64,000 nucleotides of DNA, from NCBI GenBank assembly GCA_963822955.1, contig CAWGJS010000001.1, positions 930,001-994,000 on the forward strand, read 5' to 3'. A model generated the notes under the pieces. The model did not search any database and had not been told where the DNA came from. It saw only the letters and a program-made list of their open reading frames with translations. Source of the DNA: JAJYUU01 sp963822955 (lineage in GTDB: Bacteria; Actinomycetota; Actinomycetes; Streptosporangiales; Streptosporangiaceae). Made by a program: the position numbers and the translations under genes. Numbering within the stretch: position 1 is the first letter of the stretch; each line of letters begins with the position of its first letter. This document shows, one piece after another, positions 1 to 8,493 of this stretch.

Positions 1-234
1 GCAAGCGCGCACAGGCGGGCTTTGCTGGCGCCATGGTCAACGGCAGCCACGCCGGTAGCGGCGCAGCCAGTGCTCGCCGTCATGATCATGCTCGCTGCTG
101 CCGAAGCGTTCGCTGGCGACAACCTGGCGTACCTGCTGGGGTGCCGCTATGGGGGGCCTGCGGCACGGCGGTTCCTGTCCGGGGAACGAGGCAGCCAGCG
201 CCGGGCCTGGGCTGAGCGGGCGCTGCAGGAGCGT
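1..234 (+). pseudogene. DedA-family membrane protein, internal fragment
   Basis: The frame is open from the first base of the window and encodes a hydrophobic stretch followed by GDNLAYLLGCRYG and then FLSGERGSQRRAWAERALQER. This matches the centre of DedA/SNARE-associated membrane proteins, where a conserved GDN and an arginine-rich loop precede the re-entrant helix. DedA similarity stops abruptly after the ALQER residues (about base 234); the remaining 14 codons to the stop at 279 look unrelated. The conserved PGGRT-type segment and the C-terminal helices are missing, so the gene is truncated at its 3' end. Its start lies outside the window. It runs into the broken lipoprotein gene on the other strand. 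Confidence 0.6.
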
Positions 235-674
235 GATCAGCAGGTAGCTGCGGCCGGGCACGCTGACCGCCTTGCCTGACGGATCTGCGGTGGCCGTGGT
301 GACATACCGGATCTTGTAGCCCGGAATCGGCCCGGTGACGTTAAGCACGAGGCGCTCATAACCGCGCTCAGGGTGCGCCGCCGTGCGGACGGCGGTAATG
401 ACTGGCATCGGCGGCACGGACAGCTGCCGAGCTGAGCTGATCGGCGAAGCGCGCCACGGGGGGCGGTATCGCAGCCGGCGGCTACGGTCGGCACAGTTGA
501 GCTGGACGGCGTCGGGGACGCAGCTGGCACGGCGGGCTCGGTGCTGGCGGGCGGCGGCGGGCTTGACGTCGCGCATGACGAGGCAGCCGCCAGCACGACG
601 GCGAGAACTGCGGTTCTGCGGATCATGACTGCGCTGTGGATGCCGGCTGCGCTGGCGCTGCGGACGATAGACAT
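229..674 (-). pseudogene. AMIN-like domain lipoprotein, frameshifted and 3'-truncated
   Basis: The start at 674 is well supported: AAAGGAGG lies five bases before the ATG. The N-terminus (MSIVRSASAAG, then MIRRTAVLAVVLAAASSC) is a lipoprotein signal followed by a Pro/Ser/Thr linker. That frame is lost at a run of six G at 458-463. One frame over, the sequence continues as PVITAVRTAAHPERGYERLV, then GPIPGYKIRYV and SYLLITL, typical of the AMIN-like domain of actinobacterial lipoproteins. Similarity ends near 229, where the DedA fragment begins on the opposite strand, so the last third of the domain is missing. It carries both a one-base frameshift and a truncation. A cell-envelope role is only inferred from the family. 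Confidence 0.6.
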
Positions 675-944
675 CGCGCCTCCTTTGAAGGCGAGCCCCT
701 CAGCTGAAGGCGAGCCCCGCTCTGGTCCGGAGCAGGGCATGATCGAAATGCACCCAGATGGAGACGGAATGTGGTTCATGTAGCGATCATGTGAAGAATT
801 TCCAGATTCGCCCCAGCGCCGGCGAATCGGCCTCCACCTGCGCCACACACACCCGGCACCCCGCTTGCATCCCGGGCGGCTGTCATGGCAGGACGGCGCA
901 GACCCGCGCCGGGTCAGATAACCGCGCACCGAGGGGACCACGCG

Positions 945-1634
945 ATGACGATAACTGTCGCGGATGTGATGACCACCGACACTGCCGCCGTCCCTGAAAC
1001 GGCCCCGTACAAGGAGATCGCGGCTAGCCTGCGGCGCCACGGTGTCAGCTCCCTGCCAGTGCTCGACGCAAACCGCCGGGTGATAGGAGTCGTGTCCGAG
1101 GCGGACTTGCTCGACCGATACGCAGCCCGTGAGCTTCCCAAGGGAACGATCAGGCTCGCGTGGCAGCTGCGGCAGTGGTCGGTTGCCAGTAAGGCGACAG
1201 CCGCCGACCTGATGACTGCCCCGGCAGTCACGATCAGTCCAGACGAGCCGATTGGCAAGGCTGCGCGGCTCCTGCACGGCCGCGGCCTGAGACGGCTCCC
1301 GGTCACCGACCGGCAGGGCAGGCTCGCTGGCGCCGTCAGTCGCGCGGACGTGCTCAGCATCGTCGAGCGGCGGGACGAGGACATCCGGGACCAGCTGATG
1401 ACTCAGGTCATCGCCGGGCGCTTCGGACTGAACCCGCGTGCATTCGAGGTGGCGGTCAGGTCAGGACTGGTGACCATCGCCGGCCCGACAGCTGACCGGT
1501 CAGCGGCGATGCGCCTGATCGGCGCGGTCTGGCAGGCAGAAGGTGTCTGCGGGGTGAGCGACCGGCTTACCTACCCCACGCAAGACCAGGTGAGCCAGCC
1601 TGACGTCGAGAGTGGGCTCTGCGGAGTCTGCTGA
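945..1634 (+). CDS. CBS-pair protein with C-terminal BON domain
   Basis: The product is 229 residues. It has two CBS motifs (about residues 5-60, opening with VADVMTTDTAAV, and about 85-143, opening with AADLMTAPAVTI) followed by a BON domain (about 150-215, containing VRSGLVTIAGPTADRSAAM). CBS pairs bind adenine nucleotides and act as sensors of energy or redox state; BON domains are associated with membranes or phospholipids. CBS-BON proteins are common in actinobacteria and resemble the hypoxic response protein HRP1. I prefer the ATG at 945, with GAGGGG about six bases upstream, because the longer GTG-started frame adds 20 residues with no family match. The gene stands alone. The ligand cannot be told from the sequence. 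Confidence 0.85.
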   Translation: MTITVADVMTTDTAAVPETAPYKEIAASLRRHGVSSLPVLDANRRVIGVVSEADLLDRYAARELPKGTIRLAWQLRQWSVASKATAADLMTAPAVTISPDEPIGKAARLLHGRGLRRLPVTDRQGRLAGAVSRADVLSIVERRDEDIRDQLMTQVIAGRFGLNPRAFEVAVRSGLVTIAGPTADRSAAMRLIGAVWQAEGVCGVSDRLTYPTQDQVSQPDVESGLCGVC

Positions 1635-1683
1635 CGAGGCCCCATCGCCAGGCTGCAGGGTCCCCGGGCTGCAGGATGGTGAT

Positions 1684-2088
1684 GTGGATGTCCTCAGCAG
1701 CCGGATCCTGCTGCGACCCGCGGACCTCGCCCGGAGCCTCCAGTTTTACCGCGACGTCCTCCGACTAGCGATCTACCGGGAGTTCGGCACCCCGGCCGAC
1801 CCAGGGGTCGTGTTCTTCCTCGGCACGGGGATGCTGGAGGTGTCCGGGCGGAGTACCGACCCACCGGGACGGTCGCTGCTGATCTGGCTCCAGGTCAGGG
1901 ATGTCCACGCTGAGCACGAGCGCCTGGCCGCGGCGGGCGCTCGGGTGCTCCGGTCGCCCGTCACCGAGCCTTGGGGACTGATCGAGATGTGGATCGAGGA
2001 CCCGGACGGCGTCCCCATCGTTGTCGTCGAGGTTCCCCCCGATCACCCGCTCAGGCGCGATGGCCGCTCGGCACTCCCGCGGCGGTGA
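1684..2088 (+). CDS. VOC/glyoxalase-fold protein
   Basis: The 134-residue product has the two beta-alpha-beta-beta-beta modules of the vicinal oxygen chelate superfamily: RILLRPADLARSLQFYRDVL with FFLGTGMLEVSG, then LIWLQVRDVHAEHERLAAAG with PWGLIEMWIEDPDGVPI. These proteins act as metal-dependent dioxygenases, lyases or antibiotic-sequestering proteins; the substrate cannot be told. The GTG at 1684 gives the usual N-terminus (VDVLSSRILLRP). An upstream GTG at 1612 would add 24 residues without family support and would overlap the CBS gene. The stop overlaps the GTG of the next gene (GTGA at 2085-2088), which suggests coupled translation with the acetyltransferase. Confidence 0.8.
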   Translation: MDVLSSRILLRPADLARSLQFYRDVLRLAIYREFGTPADPGVVFFLGTGMLEVSGRSTDPPGRSLLIWLQVRDVHAEHERLAAAGARVLRSPVTEPWGLIEMWIEDPDGVPIVVVEVPPDHPLRRDGRSALPRR

Positions 2089-2654
2089 TCGTGACGACAC
2101 CCGGCATGACGTACCGGCTGCTGGACGGCGGGCAGGCCGCCGCGCATGCGGACGAGCTGCAGGCCCTGCACGCTGAGGTGTACGCCGAGCCGCCGTACGG
2201 CCGCGCCGACGATACGGCACGGTTCGCCGGCCAGCTGCTAGTCCAGCGCCGCCAGCCAGGCTTCGTCCTGGCTGAGGCTCGCCACGGCGGCTACCTGGTC
2301 GGCTACGCGGCCGGGATGCCGCTGCGGCAGTCCACCTCCTGGTGGCGAGACCTGACCACACCGCTGCCGGATCACGTCACGGCCGAGTATGCCGGGCGCA
2401 CCTTCGCGCTGACCGAGCTGCTGGTGCGCGCATCCTGGCGGCGGCAGGGTATCGGCCGGACCCTGCACGACCTGATGTTGCAGGACCGGCGCGAGGAGCG
2501 AGCCACACTGACCGTCCTGCCCGCTGCCACCGCCGCGCAGCGCGCCTTCCGCAGCTGGGGCTGGCACAAGCTCGCTCGAACGCGCGATGCCAGTTCCGGG
2601 TCGTCCGTAGCTGACCTCCTGGTCACGCCGCTGCCTGCGGACCGGCTGCGCTGA
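2085..2654 (+). CDS. GNAT-family N-acetyltransferase
   Basis: GNAT fold: the acetyl-CoA-binding motif A is seen as LTELLVRASWRRQGIGRTLH, with the R/Q-x-x-G-x-G/A signature RRQGIG. Upstream strands include GYLVGYAAGMPL, and the C-terminal strand reads VADLLVTPL. The family transfers acetyl from acetyl-CoA to an amine; the substrate is unknown. The GTG at 2085 overlaps the stop of the VOC gene. GTG 2091 and ATG 2106 (MTYRLLDGG) are equally possible starts and no strong ribosome-binding site decides between them. The pair with the VOC gene resembles a small resistance or detoxification unit, but this is inference from order only. Confidence 0.8.
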   Translation: MIVTTPGMTYRLLDGGQAAAHADELQALHAEVYAEPPYGRADDTARFAGQLLVQRRQPGFVLAEARHGGYLVGYAAGMPLRQSTSWWRDLTTPLPDHVTAEYAGRTFALTELLVRASWRRQGIGRTLHDLMLQDRREERATLTVLPAATAAQRAFRSWGWHKLARTRDASSGSSVADLLVTPLPADRLR

Positions 2655-2804
2655 GCCGTACCAGCCGCCGACATGTCCACGCGCACTCCACCACCTGCAC
2701 GCAGCAGCTACATGCCGGTCAGGTGAGGTGAAGGTCAACTGGTCGCCCGACGCGCCGGTGGGCGGCCAGTCTCCGCCCGGCCCGTGCGACGAGAGGACGA
2801 CCTG

Positions 2805-3512
2805 ATGATCTCCGCTTCACTCGCCGTTCCTCTCTGGCGGGCAGCAGCTCCGGGTCGCGCCGGTATCTTGCAGGCCGGATGGCTGGCCGTGCATGCGCCA
2901 AAGGCCGCTCGGCGGCCGCTGGACCGCCCGGTGCGCGTGGTGCTCGGAGCGCCGCTGCCTGCGGCCGGGCGGATCCTCGCCGTTACCGCCCGCCCGGGCC
3001 AGGAATCAGCGGACCTCGGCGGCGTGCTGTATGCGTTTCGCCGCACTGGCGTCCGGCTGGCGCTGCTGTGCCTGACCCGTGGCGAGGCGTCGCCACTGAG
3101 TTCGACAAGCCAGCGGCTGGAGGAGATCCGGCCGTGGGAACTGCAGGCTGCCGCAGCCGTCATCGGGATCTCCTCAGTGATAATTGCCGACTTTCCGGAC
3201 GGTTCGCTCAGCCGGTGCTCGCTCGCGGCGCTGAGCGAGCGGGTCCAGCGCGCCATCGATGAGCACGCTCCCGACCTGCTGCTGGTGATAGACCCGGCGA
3301 CCGGTACTCCCGGCGACGCGCAGGTGGCGAAGGCGGTCTGCAGCGCGGCGCGGTCGGCTGGGCTGCCGGTCGCAGCACGCACCAGCACGCACGCGCCAGA
3401 TAGCTGGCCGGCCGGCCGGGACCGACTGCGCTGGCTGATCCGCCCGGCGGCCAGCGGGACGATCCCGCGACCGCGAGCGCCTCGGCGAAGCAGACGAGGA
3501 CAAGCGGCGTAG
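2805..3512 (+). CDS. PIG-L/LmbE-like protein lacking the metal-binding residues
   Basis: The fold of PIG-L deacetylases is recognisable: an N-terminal strand (RILAVTARPGQESADLGG), then LALLCLTRGEAS, VIIADFPDGSL and PDLLLVIDPATGTPGDAQVA. PIG-L enzymes remove N-acetyl groups (for example MshB and GlcNAc-PI deacetylase) using zinc held by an AHPDDE motif and a later HPDH motif. Here AHPDDE is ARPGQE, and the GHPDH position reads GTPGD, so the His and Asp ligands are absent from both sites. The protein may be a non-catalytic or differently acting homologue. ATG 2805 is preferred, with GAGAGG eight bases upstream, over GTG 2784. It is 235 residues with a basic C-terminal tail. Confidence 0.7.
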   Translation: MISASLAVPLWRAAAPGRAGILQAGWLAVHAPKAARRPLDRPVRVVLGAPLPAAGRILAVTARPGQESADLGGVLYAFRRTGVRLALLCLTRGEASPLSSTSQRLEEIRPWELQAAAAVIGISSVIIADFPDGSLSRCSLAALSERVQRAIDEHAPDLLLVIDPATGTPGDAQVAKAVCSAARSAGLPVAARTSTHAPDSWPAGRDRLRWLIRPAASGTIPRPRAPRRSRRGQAA

Positions 3513-3551
3513 CGGACGATAACAGGCGGCCTAGCGGGCACGGCTCGCGGC

Positions 3552-3782
3552 TCACGAAGGCCCGACGCCGCGCTGCGCGCTTCCGGCGGCCTGCTGGCCG
3601 CTTCCGGCATCGGCTTCCGCGCCATCGCCCGGCTCCGCAGGCCCATGCGGATGGCGCCCCCGGTAGCTTGCCGGCGAGCGGCGCGACGGGCGACCAGGCC
3701 TGACCAGCCGGAGGCAGATGAAGCCCAGGCCGACGCCGAAGAGGAGCCACGGAACGAGGTCGATCAGGTCACTTAGGCTCAC
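3552..3782 (-). CDS. Small single-pass membrane protein
   Basis: A 76-residue frame starting with GTG at 3782, preceded by GAGGAGAG at a good spacing. It has one hydrophobic helix near the N-terminus (LVPWLLFGVGLGFICLRLV, about residues 8-26) and a Pro/Gly/Arg-rich polar tail. I do not recognise a family. It lies 135 bases downstream of the repeat-protein gene on the same strand and may be cotranscribed with it. The ribosome-binding site and the clean helix are the only support for it. Confidence 0.5.
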   Translation of the reverse strand: MSLSDLIDLVPWLLFGVGLGFICLRLVRPGRPSRRSPASYRGRHPHGPAEPGDGAEADAGSGQQAAGSAQRGVGPS

Positions 3783-3917
3783 GGGGGCTCTCCTCAGCTG
3801 GTCGCTGGTCACTTCCCTCCAGTGCACCAGGCCGCTATGCCCGCCCCGTGCAGCCGTTGTGGTGACCACGTGAAGGTGCCGAGACGGGACCCAGCGTGCC
3901 GCGCAGACGGCGTCAGT

Positions 3918-6900
3918 TCAGCGGCGCAGGTTCGCGTCGATGCCGCCCGTGGTCGCGTCACCGATCCTGACCACTGTGGCGGAACTCGCCGAGCTGACGT
4001 CATCCCACCATTGCGTAGCGAATCCGGCATCGCCGCATCCGGTACTGAATTCGATCTTGTATTGGCCCGGAGGCAGGTCGAGCAGCCGGTAGCGGCCGCT
4101 CGGCCCGGTAATCGCGACATCGGGAGCGGGAGCTAGTCCGGTGAAGGGATCGGCGGCGGCCTGGAACGGAACGGCCGTGACACATTCCCCGGCTACGCCA
4201 GCGTGCCCCTGGTCCATCACCGTGCCGTCAATACCGCCGAACGGCGGCAACATGCCGCTCACGCCCTCGGTCACCTGTCCCGCCGCGGCGCTGACCGGGG
4301 TCGCGGTCGACGGGCCGGGCTGGTCGTCGTACCACTCCTGTGCCAGGGCGGGAACCGCGAGGTCGTAGATGTCGCAGGTCGGATCGCCGAACTCGACCCG
4401 GTAGGTCCCGGCGGCAAGGCCAGCGATCCGGTATCTGCCGCTGCCATTCGCCCACACGAGCCGGTCGCCGTCGCGAGGGTTCGTCGGCACCGCGAGTACG
4501 CAGGCCTGACTCTGCGGTCCGGACGGGCCCGTGATGGTTCCGGTCACGGACCCGCCGGCCGCGAGCTTGATGCTTACCCCGGCCCTGGCGTGCGGTGCCA
4601 CCACCTGCACCTTTTTGTCCAGGATGACCGACGCCAGGTTAGGCGACTGCAAAAAGCACGCGGAAAAGTACAGGGAGTAACGCCCGTTGCTCAGGCCCGG
4701 AATCGTGTAGCGCCCGGCTTTGTCAGTACTGGCGAACCCGAACGACTGCGAGGCCGGATCGTAAGCCTCCACGCAGGTACCGTTTGCCGGCCGGGCCGAC
4801 GGACCGGTGACCTTGCCGGAAATGGCGCCGCCAACTGTCAGTCCCCCGTCGATCCGCGAGGTTGCCTGGCCAGCGCGCACGACAACCGCAGTGGCGAGTG
4901 CTTCGCGGTACGTGCCGTGATACCAGCTGCTGCCGTAGACGCCGTTCAGGCAATCGCTGAACTGCACCAGGTACCGGCCTGGCGCGAGCTGGCCGACCAG
5001 GTAATGGCCATGGCGGCCGGTGAGAACGCCGCCGTTGACCTGGCTGATGATCTGCTTGTTCCTGGCGCTGGCCACATTGACGCAGATGCCCGCAAGGGGC
5101 CGGCCCTGGTGGTGACCGTTCCGGCGATCTCGCCCGCCCGGCTGAGTTTCTGATCCAGCCTGGTCGTGACCGGGCTGATCGCGACGAACTCGGCAGTGGT
5201 CGAGTCAGGCTGGGAGTTGAACCACTGATTGGCGTAGCGGCCCGTCTCGCAGTCGAAGGACACCTGGTACTCGCCCGGCGATAGGTCGGAGATCCGGTAC
5301 CGGCCGCCGCGTCCGGTCGCTCCGCCGGCGGTGAACGGGGCTATGCCTGCTGCGTTCTGCGCCGCGGCCAGGCCGATGCAGTCGCCGCTCGGCACTGGCT
5401 GGCCCGAGGCCCCGGTGAGCTCTCCGGCCAGCGTGCCGCCCGGATGCAGGGTGACGTCGATGTTCCGGTCGATCGTGCCGCCGGTGAACGTCAGCAGGTT
5501 GGCGGAGTCGCTGTCCGGCTCGTTGTCATACCACTGCGGTGCCAGGCTGCCCTGGTTTCCGCAGTGCTCGAAGTACACGGCGTACCGTCCCGGCACCACG
5601 CCGCCGATCGAATAGCTGCCGTCAGGATTGGTGAAGGCATAGTCGCTGTTCTGGTCATCGATAGTGACGCACGCGTCAACTGGCTTCCCGGCCGAGTCCC
5701 GCACAACGCCTGAGATGCGGGCTGCCGGACGCAGGTAGGCATCGACACCGGCGCGGGTCCGGCCCGCCCGGACTGCCGCGGTGCGCTGCCCGGGCAGGTA
5801 AGCCGCGTTCACCAACCCCACGCAACTCGGATCGAACGCGACCTGATAGCTGCCCGTGTCCAGGCCGTCCAGCCGGTAAGTGCCGTTCCTCGCGGTCACG
5901 CCGTCCGCGTAGTCGCCCTGGTTGTCGGAGGCGGAGACACAGACGCCCCGCAGCGGCTCGGCCGGCGCCGTCTTGGCCCGGACCGTGCCGGTGATGGCCC
6001 CGCCGGGCACGAGCGTGGCATCTACGCCGGTAACTACCCGCCGCCCGGCAATCCTGATCGAGCTGGCGCGGGCGGGGGACGGCTTAGCCTGCCACCACTG
6101 CGCCGCGTAGTTCCTTGTGGATCCGCAGCCGATCATGAACTGCACCTGGTACTTGCCAGGGAACAGGCCGCGAAGGGCATAGTGACCAGACCGACTGGAC
6201 GTCGAGGCCACCTCAACGTCATAAGGATCGCTGAGCACGAAGAAGCTGTAGAAGCTTACGCAGATGCCCTTGACGGGCCGGCCATCGCTGGCCCGCACGA
6301 TCCCGGCAATCTCGCCGCCGAGCTTCAGCCTTGCGTCGACGTGGCTGGTGTCCTTGCCAGCCCGCACCCGGACGATCGCCGCTTTCGACGTCGCGAACGG
6401 CGAGGTGACGAATGGGTACCACTGCGCCAGCCAGTTGGCCTCGCCCGGGCAGGACCGCTCTCCGGTACGGAACAGCACGAGGTAGCGGCCCGGCTTGAGG
6501 TCGCGGATGGCGTACGTCCCGCTGCTCGATGTCGTGGCACGTGCCGGAGCCGGGGTTGCTCCCGTGAACACCTTGAACGCGAGCGCGCAGATGTTCCGCA
6601 GCGGACGGCCGCGCCCGCTCACCCGCCCGGAGATACTGCCGGTCCGCGTCGCCCCCGTAGCAGCGCTCGCCGGCTGGGCCCGCGCATGGCGGCTAGCTGA
6701 ACTGAGCACGGTGGCCTGCCATATCCGGGCCGGCGCCAGCACCTTCAGCTGGCCGGGCAGCACGGTGACGACCGGCGGCAGGCCGGGCCAGGCGGATGCG
6801 AGAGGCGTGCGGCCGCTGGTGCTCCCGCTGCCCGCGCACCAGCCGACCCGCAGCCGATAACCGCCGGGCTGCAGATTGCGCAGCACATACCGCCCATCGG

Positions 6901-7198
6901 GATTGCTGATGACGGTCCGGCCCCCATCGGGCCCGGTCGCGGTAATGCAGGCGCCGCCAGACGGCGCGCCGGTAATTCCCGCTACGACGCCGGTTAAGGT
7001 GCCGGTGCCCGTGCCGCGGCTCGCGGCTTGCGCGGCCATCCTGGCCACCCCGTTCCCGGTGAGAATCGAGGTTTGCTGATGTGGCCTGGCCGCTGCGGCC
7101 CGGCCCGCCTGAGGCAGCCCGGCGACGAAGCACCCCGCCAGACATGCCGTCAGGAGAGGAATCCCGACCCGCCGAACTATCATCATATGTGCCGTCAT
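3918..7198 (-). pseudogene. Large secreted protein with ten carboxypeptidase-regulatory-like repeats, one-base frameshift
   Basis: The ATG at 7198 is preceded by GGGGAGG. The N-terminus (MMIVRRVGIPLLTACLAGC) is an export signal with a possible lipobox LAGC. After it I count ten tandem prealbumin-like (CarboxypepD_reg) modules of about 90-110 residues. Each starts G-x-(I/V/L)-x-G-x-(V/I), contains a Cys-containing strand (for example GICVSF), then G-x-Y-x-(I/L)-x-(G/D)-L-x-P-G-x-Y, and often ends in a QW-(W/Y/F) segment. The frame breaks at 5089-5091 in repeat seven: the minus strand reads TTGCGGGCATC where one more G restores RGICVNVASARNKQII. With that base the protein is 1,093 residues. It would lie outside the membrane; an adhesive or scaffolding role is inference. 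Confidence 0.75.
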
Positions 7199-7400
7199 TC
7201 TGGCCTCCCCGTGACGAGCCGCGATGTTCACCTTAATGGGTGAAAGCCCGCGCACTGCGGGCAAAATGCTGCAGGATGGCAACCGAATGGTCCGGTTCGG
7301 GCCCCGCACTTAACCGGAGTCACGAACCTGCCTCCTTGTCCGCTAAGCAGACCGATACCCGCATTGCGGCGCTGACTGGCGCCGTGATACAAACAGCCGG

Positions 7401-8459
7401 ATGATCGCCGAACCCACCCCCGTTCAGTCGGCTCGATCCAGTGGCCAGGCCACCGATCGGGCCGCTGTCCGCGTCTCTGGCCTGCGGAAGAACTACGGAG
7501 ACGTGGCGGCAGTGGACGGCATTGATCTCACCGTGCAGGCGGGCGAGTTCTTCACCTTGCTAGGTCCCTCGGGTTCGGGGAAGACCAGCCTGCTCCGGCT
7601 GATCGCCGGCTTCGAGCGCCCAGATGCCGGCCAGATTGAGCTCGGCGGCCGGGACGTCACGCGGACGCCCCCGTACGCGCGCAACGTCAACACGGTCTTC
7701 CAGGACTATGCGCTGTTCCCGCACATGTCGGTGGCCGAGAACATCGAGTACGGCCTGCGGGTGCGGCACGTGACCAAGCCGGAACGCCGTGAGCGGACCG
7801 ACCGTGCACTCGCGATGGTGCGGCTCGAAGGACTCGGCGACCGGAAGCCATCTCAGCTTTCCGGCGGCCAGCGCCAGCGGGTCGCGCTTGCCAGGGCCAT
7901 CGTGAACGAGCCTGAGGTGCTGCTGCTCGATGAGCCGCTCGGCGCGCTCGACCTGAAGCTCCGCCAGGAGATGCAGCTGGAGCTGCTGCGGGTGCAGCGC
8001 GAGATCGGCATCACGTTCGTCTACGTCACCCATGACCAGGAGGAGGCGCTGACGATGAGTGATCGGATCGCGGTGCTGAGCCGGGGTCAGATCGAGCAGG
8101 TGGGCGAGCCGATTGAGGTATACGAGCGGCCGCTGACCCCGTTCGTGGCAGGCTTCATCGGCGTCTCCAACCTGATTGACCGAGACGGATCACTGATCAC
8201 CGTGCGGCCAGAGAAGATCGTGCTGCTGGAGGATGGTGAGCCCGATCCGCAGAGCCACCATGTCGAAGCCGGCGTGATCCGCGAGGTGAGCTACGCGGGC
8301 GTGCTGACCCGCTACATAGTGGACCTCGATAGCGGCGGCGAACTCGTCGTGGCGCGACAGAATACGCAAGCCCCGTCCCGCGTGCATGACGGCCGGGGCC
8401 GGCGCGTGCGCATCGCCTGGCAGCCTGACCAGGCAACAACGATTCCGCAGGGGAACTGA
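7401..8459 (+). CDS. potA: Polyamine-type ABC transporter ATP-binding protein (PotA family)
   Basis: A 352-residue ABC ATPase with Walker A GPSGSGKT, Q-loop VFQDYALFPHM, signature LSGGQRQRVALARA, Walker B VLLLDEPLGALD and H-loop THDQEEA, followed by a TOBE-type C-terminal domain with VRPEKI. The order ATPase, binding protein and two permeases is that of spermidine/putrescine (PotABCD-like) importers. The true substrate could instead be another small cation or compatible solute. The ATG at 7401 has only a weak ribosome-binding site. It heads the operon; the binding-protein gene follows 34 bases downstream. The 200-base gap upstream is shared with the divergent repeat-protein gene and must hold both promoters. 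Confidence 0.88.
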   Translation: MIAEPTPVQSARSSGQATDRAAVRVSGLRKNYGDVAAVDGIDLTVQAGEFFTLLGPSGSGKTSLLRLIAGFERPDAGQIELGGRDVTRTPPYARNVNTVFQDYALFPHMSVAENIEYGLRVRHVTKPERRERTDRALAMVRLEGLGDRKPSQLSGGQRQRVALARAIVNEPEVLLLDEPLGALDLKLRQEMQLELLRVQREIGITFVYVTHDQEEALTMSDRIAVLSRGQIEQVGEPIEVYERPLTPFVAGFIGVSNLIDRDGSLITVRPEKIVLLEDGEPDPQSHHVEAGVIREVSYAGVLTRYIVDLDSGGELVVARQNTQAPSRVHDGRGRRVRIAWQPDQATTIPQGN

Positions 8460-8493
8460 CACCAGGTCCCCTGTCCAGGGAGGGAAAAGGCAA

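Noticed and set aside
237..1277. Long minus-strand ORF covering the CBS gene
   Set aside because: Only its 3' part from 674 downward is real (lipoprotein N-terminus with a strong ribosome-binding site); the rest is the shadow of the CBS-BON gene.
4203..5153. Long plus-strand ORF inside the repeat-protein gene
   Set aside because: It is antisense to clear repeats, has no family match and has the composition of a high-GC shadow frame.
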